A DNA stretch of 8,764 bases, taken from NCBI GenBank assembly GCA_011049955.1, contig DRGV01000031.1, positions 1 to 8,764 of the forward strand, in the 5' to 3' direction. The notes below the pieces were generated by a model. The model saw only the letters and a list, made by a program, of their open reading frames with translations. It ran no database searches and was not told the origin of the DNA. Positions 1-5,402 of this stretch are shown piece by piece. Within the stretch, counting starts at the first letter, position 1. Each line of letters begins with the position of its first letter. Origin of the DNA: a bacterium (GTDB lineage Bacteria; UBP18; UBA7526). Position numbers and translations under genes: made by a program.

Positions 1-912
1 GGATATAAGGGCCTCATTGAAGGAAAGAGCAAGCTTTTGAAATTGAAGGATGTGGAGGAGATCATTGGTAAGGGTGGTACTATTCTGGGGACCTCGAGGG
101 TCAACCCCTTCAAAGAGAAGAGAGGGGTAGAGAGGTCACTAAAGAATATTAAGAGGCTCAGACTCGATGGGCTCATCGTCATGGGTGGTGAGGATACCCT
201 GGGAGTGGCAAATAGGCTGTATAAGGAACATAAGGTTAAGGTGGTAGGAGTTCCCAAGACTATGGACAACGACCTATCTGCCACAGATTATACCTTTGGC
301 TTCGATACTTCAGTGACTATTGCGGTCGATGCCGCAGAGAGGTTAAGGGATACGGGAAAATCCCATAGGAGAATAATGATCTTAGAGGTCATGGGGAGAC
401 ATGCCGGTTGGGTGGCCCTCTTCACTGGTATGGCTTCCGGAGCGGACTGGATTCTCATCCCAGAGGAGAAGGTAGATATTGATAAGATGTGTAAGCACTT
501 AAAGAAAGTTCATAAGAGGAAGAACTATGCCTTAGTAGTGACCTCAGAGGGAATAAAAATTCCCGGAATGAAGGTGGAAAAGGAGAAACTGGACCAGTTT
601 GGTCATATGATACTGAGGAAGAGGGGAGTGGGAGAGGATTTGGCAACCATAATCAAGGAGAAGACGGGCATCGGGACCCGGGCAACGGTAATTGGCCACA
701 TCCAGAGAGGAGGACCCCCTACTCTATTTGATCGGATATTGGGAACGAGGTGCGGAGTAAGAGCAGCTGATTTAGTGGCTAAGAAAAAATTTGGAAGGAT
801 GGTTGCTTTAAAAGGGAATGAGATAATAGATGTTCCCTTAGAGAGAGCAGTAGCAAAACTGAAGACCGTTGATAAGAAGTGGCGAGACTTGGCAAAAGTC
901 TTCTTTAAATAA
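1..912 (+). CDS. pfp: 6-phosphofructokinase, predicted PPi-dependent type (5' partial)
   Basis: Phosphorylates fructose 6-phosphate to the 1,6-bisphosphate in cytosolic glycolysis. The gene enters from the left edge: the frame is open from base 1 (GYKGLIEG, a typical early PFK motif), so roughly 40 N-terminal residues are missing by comparison with E. coli PfkA. Visible motifs, numbered from base 1, are GGED at residues 62-65, PKTMDND at 85-91 with the catalytic Asp at codon 265-267, MGRHAGW, IPEE, and GHIQRGG near the C-terminus. The fourth residue of GGED is Asp and the residue before TMDND is Lys. These correspond to E. coli Gly104 and Gly124, and the Asp/Lys pair is the established signature of pyrophosphate-using enzymes. 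It ends at TAA, 14 nt before tRNA-Leu. The family is certain; PPi use is inferred from the two residues. Confidence 0.94.
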   Translation, partial: GYKGLIEGKSKLLKLKDVEEIIGKGGTILGTSRVNPFKEKRGVERSLKNIKRLRLDGLIVMGGEDTLGVANRLYKEHKVKVVGVPKTMDNDLSATDYTFGFDTSVTIAVDAAERLRDTGKSHRRIMILEVMGRHAGWVALFTGMASGADWILIPEEKVDIDKMCKHLKKVHKRKNYALVVTSEGIKIPGMKVEKEKLDQFGHMILRKRGVGEDLATIIKEKTGIGTRATVIGHIQRGGPPTLFDRILGTRCGVRAADLVAKKKFGRMVALKGNEIIDVPLERAVAKLKTVDKKWRDLAKVFFK

Positions 913-915
913 AAT
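889..915 (+). promoter_or_regulatory. Possible promoter for tRNA-Leu
   Basis: TTGGCA (889-894) and TAAAAT (910-915) lie 15 nt apart and would start transcription a few bases before the tRNA. The spacer is shorter than the optimal 17 nt and the -35 box is inside the phosphofructokinase gene, so read-through from that gene is an equally good explanation. Confidence 0.25.
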
Positions 916-926
916 AAAACAAAGGT

Positions 927-1013
927 GCCGAAGTGGCGGAATTGGCAGACGCGCACGACTCAAAATCGTGTGGCCGTGAGGCCGTGTGGGTTCAACTCCC
1001 ACCTTCGGCACCA
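927..1013 (+). tRNA. tRNA-Leu (anticodon CAA)
   Basis: A full cloverleaf can be drawn. The acceptor stem GCCGAAG pairs with CTTCGGC, followed by A73 and an encoded CCA (1011-1013). The anticodon stem CACGA/TCGTG (954-958 with 966-970) encloses the loop CTCAAAA, giving anticodon CAA at 961-963, which reads UUG leucine codons. A long class II variable arm follows (TGGCCGTGAGGCCGT), as expected for leucine tRNAs. The T arm is GTGGG/CCCAC around TTCAACT. It sits between the phosphofructokinase gene and the PHP membrane protein gene and is followed by five Ts (1014-1018). Confidence 0.97.
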
Positions 1014-1039
1014 TTTTTAATGTCCCTAGGAGTTTCATC

Positions 1040-2455
1040 TTGATTAAGCGATTAGTTAAAAAATATGGAAAACTTATCTTTTTTATCATCTTTCTCTTCA
1101 TTCTCTTCTTGCTTCCCACCCCGCGATTGAAACTCCTTGACGGGGTAACCGGCCTGCCTTTGGAAGGATATGAGATAAAGATTCCCTTGACCGCCTATAT
1201 CCTTGGGCCCTTTGTGGGAGTCTCCCAATACTTCTGGCATTTTACAGACTTTAGATTCCAGACCCTCTCCTGGCTCATCTGGATAGTCATCTTATATCTT
1301 CTCTTCAATTTGAAAAGGAAAATTAATATTTCTGAAAGGCTAAAGAGATTATTTAAGGTCATTATATCCTTTATCTTAGTCTGCCTCTTTATTTTTTTGG
1401 TGCCTCTTCCAAAATATAGCCTGCGACCAGAAAATCCTGAGGAAATCTTGATCGACCTCCACAGCCACACCACCTATTCTCATGAAACGACTGCTACCCC
1501 GGAGCAAAATATCAGGTGGCACTTAGCTCGTGGTTTCGATGCCTGGGCCATTACTGATCATCCCCGGACATTAGAAGGAGCAAGAAGAGCGAAGGAGATA
1601 GCCAAGGAGAAGTATCCTCAAGCAGTAATCATTACCGGGCAGGAAATAAAGTGTTACCAAAGAAAGCAAGGACAAAATTTCCTCCTTCTGGGGATTGATG
1701 AGGTAGTAGACCCCCGGGACTATGGTAGAAAGATTGCCCAGATTACTAATTTAGTTCATAAGAAATACCGGGGGGCAGTCATTGTCCCTCATTGGTGGCG
1801 AAAAAAATCTCATACTTTAGAAGAGCTATCCAATTCCGGGGTGGATGGGTTTGAAATCTATACTGCCCGTGTTTTAGGGCCTGAAGAATCTATACGAGAG
1901 GCGATCAAGGATGTCTGCCAAAAAAATAACTTAGTTATGCTTGGATCAAGCAACTGGCATGGCGAGGGAAGTGCCTCTCATATCTGGACATCAATCCACA
2001 TAGAAAACTGGCCAAATCTAAACAACAGGGAAAAGGAAAAAGCAATAGTCGAGGCTCTACGCAATAGAAAAGTGGATCTGTTTAGAGTAATCGTCTATGA
2101 TAGAACTGAGCCCCAGAATAGGGCGAGGTATTTCTTCGAACCATTTGTCGGAGCATTCTATTACTTTTCCAGCTTAAATGGTTTCCAGCTCTTATCCTGG
2201 ATTATCTGGTCAATTATATTCTATCTCCTTTTGTGCCTCATTAGGATAAAGCCCGTCGTTTTTAACCTTATTGTGATAGGAGTAGCCCTTCTTCTCTTCT
2301 CCAAAGGGATTACATTCTTAAATCTCTGGGTTCGCTACCTGGAATATAATGAAATCCTCTTTCCCTTAGGAAATATCCTTTTATTTTCTGGGGCCTTTCT
2401 TCTGATTGCGGGAATCCTTCCTCTTGTCCAGTTAAAAGTTAAAAGTAACAAGTAA
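1040..2455 (+). CDS. Membrane-anchored PHP-domain phosphoesterase
   Basis: A 471-residue protein with about three predicted membrane segments (near residues 12-25, 77-91 and 107-123), a PHP metal-dependent phosphoesterase domain (about 135-350), then three more membrane segments (near 384-403, 405-425 and 442-464). PHP motifs are complete: DLHSH (D139, H141, H143), TDH (173-174), E202 in TGQE, PHWW (H251) and NWHG (H307). The start is TTG at 1040, preceded by TAGGAG at 1027-1032. An upstream in-frame GTG at 986 lies inside tRNA-Leu and was rejected. PHP domains hydrolyse phosphoesters; the substrate here is unknown. Residues 57-95 and 367-404 resemble each other (PFVG, YF, LSWxIW, YLL), so the PHP domain sits between two related membrane blocks. 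The last codons and the stop come from a tandem repeat. Confidence 0.88.
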   Translation: MIKRLVKKYGKLIFFIIFLFILFLLPTPRLKLLDGVTGLPLEGYEIKIPLTAYILGPFVGVSQYFWHFTDFRFQTLSWLIWIVILYLLFNLKRKINISERLKRLFKVIISFILVCLFIFLVPLPKYSLRPENPEEILIDLHSHTTYSHETTATPEQNIRWHLARGFDAWAITDHPRTLEGARRAKEIAKEKYPQAVIITGQEIKCYQRKQGQNFLLLGIDEVVDPRDYGRKIAQITNLVHKKYRGAVIVPHWWRKKSHTLEELSNSGVDGFEIYTARVLGPEESIREAIKDVCQKNNLVMLGSSNWHGEGSASHIWTSIHIENWPNLNNREKEKAIVEALRNRKVDLFRVIVYDRTEPQNRARYFFEPFVGAFYYFSSLNGFQLLSWIIWSIIFYLLLCLIRIKPVVFNLIVIGVALLLFSKGITFLNLWVRYLEYNEILFPLGNILLFSGAFLLIAGILPLVQLKVKSNK

Positions 2456-2465
2456 CAAGTAACAA
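2431..2465 (+). repeat. Tandem heptanucleotide repeat over a gene end
   Basis: Two copies of GTTAAAA (2431-2437, 2438-2444) are followed by three of GTAACAA (2445-2451, 2452-2458, 2459-2465). The array encodes the last residues of the PHP membrane protein and supplies its TAA stop. The two unit types differ at only two positions, which suggests slippage expansion. Confidence 0.9.
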
Positions 2466-2466
2466 T

Positions 2467-2494
2467 TGTTCAATGTTCATTGTTCAATGTTCAT
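2467..2494 (+). repeat. Perfect 14-nt tandem duplication
   Basis: TGTTCAATGTTCAT occurs twice back to back (2467-2480 and 2481-2494). Each unit is itself built of two similar halves, TGTTCAA and TGTTCAT. It directly abuts the heptanucleotide array and the palindrome AACAATTGTT (2461-2470), and ends 12 nt before the nfo start codon. Confidence 0.9.
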
Positions 2495-2506
2495 TGGTGG
2501 TAACTA

Positions 2507-3400
2507 ATGAGGTTTGGGGCTCACATTTCCATTGCCGGGAAGATATATCAAGTGGCAGAGAGGGCAAAAAGGATAGGCTGTAACACCGCCCAGATATTTT
2601 CCCGGAACCCAAGGGGATGGCAACTGAAGGAACTCCTTCTTGATGAGGTAAAAAGATTAAAGGATGATTTAGAAAGATTTGACATCCATCCCCTCATTGT
2701 CCATATGCCCTATCTTCCCAACCTGGCTTCGTCTAAGGTTGGATTATATCTCAAATCAGTAAATGCCTTAGAAGAAGATCTAAGAAGATCCGAGATCTTG
2801 GGAGCGCCCTATCTCGTTACCCATATCGGAAGCTTTGGTGAATCCAGTCGGGAAGAGGGGTTGGAGAGGGTGAGTGAAGGAATAAATACTGCTTTTAACA
2901 AGGTCAGGAATGATGTCATACTTCTTTTAGAAAATACCGCCGGAGCAGGAAGAGAACTGGGCAGTAGATTTGAAGAGATGGCAAGAATTATTGAGAATAT
3001 CAAAGAAAAAGAAAGAATTGGTATTTGCCTAGACACCTGTCATGGTTTTGTTAGTGGATATGATTTTAGAACGAAGAAAGCAGTCTCTGAAACCTTAAAA
3101 TTGTTTGACAATTTAATTGGTTTAGAAAGATTAAAGGTCATTCATGCCAATGACTCTAAAAGTCCTTTAGGTTCCCATATCGATCGCCACTGGCACATTG
3201 GAGAAGGATATATCGGAGAGGAAGGCTTTAAAGCCTTATTACATCATCCAGCAATAAGGAAGCCCCCGATTTCATCGGGGAACCTTGTTTCTTCGTTTCG
3301 CTCAGAAATAAGAAATCTACCAATCATCATTGAGACCCCCTTTAAGGAATCAGGGGACGATTTAAAAAACTTAGCAATTCTGCGCAGGTTAGCCAAGTAA
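2507..3400 (+). CDS. nfo: Deoxyribonuclease IV (endonuclease IV), with an in-frame insertion
   Basis: An AP endonuclease of base excision repair that cleaves 5' of abasic sites with a three-zinc centre. The N-terminus MRFGAHISIAGK and all nine family metal ligands are visible: H66, H106, E142, D176 and H179 (LDTCH), H213 (IHANDSK), D226 and H228 (HIDRHWHIGEG), and E276 (IIIETP). The length of 297 residues exceeds the roughly 280 typical of the family. The excess is explained by residues about 252-269, encoded by a palindromic repeat inserted between AIR and NLPIIIETP. Removing 54 nt restores the normal spacing without a frameshift. The start ATG follows a weak GGTGG (2496-2500). It is separated from the PHP gene by tandem repeats and followed by a probable promoter for the next gene. 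Function is probably retained, because no ligand is lost. Confidence 0.96.
   Translation: MRFGAHISIAGKIYQVAERAKRIGCNTAQIFSRNPRGWQLKELLLDEVKRLKDDLERFDIHPLIVHMPYLPNLASSKVGLYLKSVNALEEDLRRSEILGAPYLVTHIGSFGESSREEGLERVSEGINTAFNKVRNDVILLLENTAGAGRELGSRFEEMARIIENIKEKERIGICLDTCHGFVSGYDFRTKKAVSETLKLFDNLIGLERLKVIHANDSKSPLGSHIDRHWHIGEGYIGEEGFKALLHHPAIRKPPISSGNLVSSFRSEIRNLPIIIETPFKESGDDLKNLAILRRLAK
3253..3312 (+). repeat. Palindromic repeat element inserted in the nfo coding sequence
   Basis: The core is a perfect 7-bp hairpin, CCCCGAT (3264-3270) and ATCGGGG (3274-3280) with loop TTC, followed by a tail ending in TTCGTTTCGCTCAG. AATAAG occurs on both sides (3253-3258 and 3307-3312), exactly 54 nt apart, which looks like a duplicated target or element boundary. 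A second copy of the hairpin and tail lies at about 7678-7721. In nfo it is read in frame as about 18 extra residues containing PPISSGNL and SSFRSE. Confidence 0.85.
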
Positions 3401-3404
3401 TTAT

Positions 3405-3433
3405 TTGCAAAAATCCAGATAGTATGCTATGTT
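3405..3433 (+). promoter_or_regulatory. Probable sigma-70-type promoter of the coiled-coil gene
   Basis: TTGCAA (3405-3410), a 17-nt spacer, and TATGTT (3428-3433) preceded by TG at 3425-3426 (extended -10). The predicted start near 3440 leaves a leader of about 75 nt. The leader holds direct repeats of TTTTGCGT (3463-3470, 3483-3490) and complementary ends GCAACC (3446-3451) and GGTTGC (3497-3502) that could fold over the region just upstream of the ribosome-binding site. Confidence 0.45.
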
Positions 3434-3515
3434 GTAAAAAAAACAGCAACCCAAAATCTTAGTTTTGCGTCTTTAAGTTAAATTTTGCGTTTTTGCGGTT
3501 GCAAGGGAGGGAGAA

Positions 3516-3884
3516 ATGACAAAGAAAAAAGTAGAAAAGATTCTGGAGAGGACAAAAAGGATCCTCGGTAAAGATTTGGAGGAGGCGAAGAAGAGAATGG
3601 CGGAATTTAGGAAGAGAACGACCGCCTTGGCCAAAAGAGCGAAAGAAGAGGTAGGAAAGGCAGCTAAGATTAGCAGGTTGAGGTTAGAGATCGTTCCTTT
3701 GACTCAAAAAAGGGATAGAAAACTAAAGGAGCTGGGGAAGAAGGCCTATCCTCTAGTTGAGAGTGGAAAGATCTCCCAAAAAGACTTGAAATCCCTGAGT
3801 GAAGAGATAGGAAATCTAGAGGCGAAGATTCGAGGGAAGGAGAAAGAGATCAAGCAATTAAGGAAAAAAGTATTGAAGAAATGA
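3516..3884 (+). CDS. Small basic coiled-coil protein of unknown function
   Basis: I do not recognise a named family. The 122-residue product is very rich in Lys, Arg and Glu and has few aromatics. It has no signal peptide or membrane segment. Its second half (about residues 47-120) shows heptad-like spacing of Leu and Ile, as in IGNLEAKIRGKEKEIKQLRK, predicting a long coiled coil. A short non-helical break, KKAYPLVESGKIS, lies in the middle. This layout of two helices joined by an LG-x-x-AYPL-x-x-x-GKI turn suggests a helical hairpin. The start ATG has an excellent ribosome-binding site (GGGAGGGAG at 3504-3512). It has its own predicted promoter and a strong terminator 46 nt downstream, so it is probably a single-gene transcript. 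A structural or nucleic-acid-associated role is only a guess from charge. Confidence 0.8.
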   Translation: MTKKKVEKILERTKRILGKDLEEAKKRMAEFRKRTTALAKRAKEEVGKAAKISRLRLEIVPLTQKRDRKLKELGKKAYPLVESGKISQKDLKSLSEEIGNLEAKIRGKEKEIKQLRKKVLKK

Positions 3885-3930
3885 AGATATTGTGAGAACC
3901 TGTATCAGATAAAAAAATATTCAGAAATGG

Positions 3931-3961
3931 AAAAGGCCGCCCAAAAGGGCGGCCTTTTTTT
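3931..3961 (+). terminator. Strong intrinsic terminator
   Basis: The stem AAAAGGCCGCCC (3931-3942) pairs with GGGCGGCCTTTT (3947-3958) around an AAAA loop, with a run of seven Ts at 3955-3961. It ends the coiled-coil gene. On the minus strand the same hairpin is followed by only four Ts, so it may also stop tRNA-Ala transcription, but less strongly. Confidence 0.93.
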
Positions 3962-4000
3962 ATTCCCTGATACTTACTTTTTCTCTTTTTCCTTCTCTTC

Positions 4001-4076
<76 letters not shown>

Positions 4077-4089
4077 ATCATTCATTTTC

Positions 4090-4118
4090 ATTTTATCTCA
4101 CTTTTTAATACTTGTCAA
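4090..4118 (-). promoter_or_regulatory. Promoter of tRNA-Ala (minus strand)
   Basis: On the minus strand, TTGACA (plus positions 4113-4118), a 17-nt spacer and TAAAAT (4090-4095) form a near-consensus sigma-70 promoter. The predicted start is a few bases before the tRNA 5' end at 4076. It points away from the bioB promoter. Confidence 0.8.
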
Positions 4119-4127
4119 GAAATACTT

Positions 4128-4180
4128 GCCCCCCACCACTTTCAAATTACAAATATGTGGTATAGAAAGTGGTGGGGGGC
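4128..4180. repeat. 16-bp perfect inverted repeat between divergent promoters
   Basis: The left arm GCCCCCCACCACTTTC (4128-4143) and the right arm GAAAGTGGTGGGGGGC (4165-4180) are perfect complements around a 21-nt AT-rich centre. Just outside each arm lies a TTGACA -35 box facing outward; the outer 8 bases CTTGACAA also match, with a 9-nt offset on the left. It could be a regulator-binding site, a cruciform, or a strong RNA hairpin for any transcript that crosses it. Confidence 0.9.
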
Positions 4181-4209
4181 TTGACAAATAGAAAGATTTG
4201 TTTTATCAT
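4181..4209 (+). promoter_or_regulatory. Promoter of the biotin locus (bioB)
   Basis: Consensus TTGACA (4181-4186), a 17-nt spacer and TATCAT (4204-4209), which matches TATAAT at five of six bases. Transcription should begin near 4216, inside the BirA-like palindrome and about 27 nt before the bioB ATG. Confidence 0.8.
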
Positions 4210-4212
4210 AAT

Positions 4213-4241
4213 AGTTAACCAAAATTAAAAAGGGGTTAACA
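4213..4241. promoter_or_regulatory. BirA-operator-like palindrome
   Basis: AGTTAACC (4213-4220) and GGTTAACA (4234-4241) are inverted half-sites separated by 13 nt of AT-rich sequence. They resemble known BirA half-sites of the form TTGTnAACC and GGTTnACAA. The spacing is at or slightly below the short end of what I remember for such sites. The palindrome covers the predicted transcription start and the bioB ribosome-binding site (AGGGG, 4231-4235), so bound repressor would block initiation. Confidence 0.65.
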
Positions 4242-4242
4242 G

Positions 4243-5226
4243 ATGAAATTAGCTGGAAAGGTATTAAAGGGTGAAGAGATCACTTTTGAAGAAGCCTCTC
4301 TTTTATCCGAGTTAAAAGGAAAAGACATCTTCTCCTTATTAAATGCCGCCAATGTCATTCGAGAGAAATTCAAGGGTAAAGTGATTGACCTTTGTTCCGT
4401 GATTAATGCCAAATCGGGGAGATGTTCCGAGGATTGCAGATTCTGCTCCCAATCGACTTACTATAAGACAGCCGCCCAGATCCATCCCTTAGTGGGTTCA
4501 GAAGAAATCATTAAGGCAGCCAAGAGAGCCCGAAATATAGGGGCAGATAGATTCGGAATCGTGATAAGTGGAAGAAGTATCCCGGGCTTAAAGGAGCTAA
4601 ACTCAATCTGTGAGGCCCTAAGAACTCTTTCGGCTGAAGTCGATATAGGAAGATGCGCCTCTTTGGGCACATTGACCCGAGAGGCGGCCCAGGCTCTAAG
4701 GGAAGCCGGCCTGGAAAGTTATCATCATAACTTAGAGACCGCAGAGAGCTTCTTCGGATCGATCTGCACTACCCATAAGTTCAGTGAGCGGGTTAATACC
4801 ATAAGGATTGCCAAAGAGGCTGGCCTTAAGGTCTGTTGCGGCGGGATATTTGGCCTGGGAGAGACCTGGAAAGAGAGAATAGAACTAGCCCTTACCCTGA
4901 GAGAACTGGATGTGGACTCCGTCCCTCTCAATATCTTAAACCCCATTCCTGGGACCCCCTTAGAAAATGCCCAACCCCTTCCACCCCTGGAGATCCTGAA
5001 GATTATAGCTATCTATAGGTTCATCCTCCCCACCAAGGATATCAGGGTATGTGGTGGCCGAGAGGTCAACTTAAGAGACCTTCAATCCTTCATCTTCTTA
5101 GCAGGAGCAAATGGAACCATGATCGGGAATTATCTGACCACTTCGGGAAGGGATCCAAGGGAGGATATCCGGATGATCCGAGACTTGGGGTTGAGATATC
5201 GGAACTTAAATAATGTTAAATACTAA
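4243..5226 (+). CDS. bioB: Biotin synthase, with an atypical cysteine set
   Basis: A radical SAM enzyme that converts dethiobiotin to biotin by sulfur insertion, the last step of the pathway. The 327-residue protein has the SAM-cluster motif C61-x3-C65-x2-C68 (CSEDCRFC), YHHNLET (160-166), GGIFGLGE (200-207), NILNPIPGTPLE and GGRE with R273, all family hallmarks. C138 and C198 match E. coli Cys128 and Cys188. The position matching E. coli Cys97 is Gly105 (FGIVISGR), so one classical [2Fe-2S] ligand is absent. Extra cysteines occur at C199 (CC pair) and C270 (VCGGRE) beside conserved active-site residues. This suggests a different auxiliary cluster. The ATG has AGGGG at 7 nt, within a BirA-like operator. 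It is first in the presumed bioB-fabG-fabF-bioF unit. Confidence 0.96.
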   Translation: MKLAGKVLKGEEITFEEASLLSELKGKDIFSLLNAANVIREKFKGKVIDLCSVINAKSGRCSEDCRFCSQSTYYKTAAQIHPLVGSEEIIKAAKRARNIGADRFGIVISGRSIPGLKELNSICEALRTLSAEVDIGRCASLGTLTREAAQALREAGLESYHHNLETAESFFGSICTTHKFSERVNTIRIAKEAGLKVCCGGIFGLGETWKERIELALTLRELDVDSVPLNILNPIPGTPLENAQPLPPLEILKIIAIYRFILPTKDIRVCGGREVNLRDLQSFIFLAGANGTMIGNYLTTSGRDPREDIRMIRDLGLRYRNLNNVKY

Positions 5227-5378
5227 ATCCGAAATCCGAAACTCTAAACAATATCGAATGTTCTAAATACAAATGACCGAAACAAAGAATAAAGAACCCC
5301 TTAGTTTAGAAATTTGAGATTTGAATTTTGGATTTGTTTAGGATTTCGATATTAGAATTTAGGATTTTGCCGAACATA
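5223..5378. repeat. Imperfectly palindromic AT-rich intergenic element
   Basis: The bioB-fabG spacer is composed of short words (AATCC, CTAAA, ATATCGAA) in one orientation on the left and complementary words (GGATTT, TTTAG, TTCGATAT) on the right. For example, ATATCGAA at 5250-5257 has its complement TTCGATAT near 5345-5352. No open frame, convincing promoter or T-run terminator was seen, so read-through into fabG is assumed. Confidence 0.6.
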
Positions 5379-5402
5379 GTGAGGCAGGAGAGGTAGGCCC
5401 TG

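Noticed and set aside
603..956. 117-codon minus-strand open frame
   Set aside because: It is antisense to the phosphofructokinase gene and runs into tRNA-Leu, so it is a shadow frame.
986..1039. Upstream GTG start for the PHP membrane protein
   Set aside because: It falls inside tRNA-Leu. TTG at 1040 has a good ribosome-binding site and starts directly before the first membrane segment.
3253..3312. nfo as a pseudogene because of the insertion
   Set aside because: The insertion keeps the frame, all nine metal ligands remain, and the gene has a normal stop.
5326..5356. A separate promoter for fabG in the palindromic spacer
   Set aside because: TTGGAT- and ATTAGA-like boxes exist, but matches are poor and such words are expected by chance in this AT-rich repeat.
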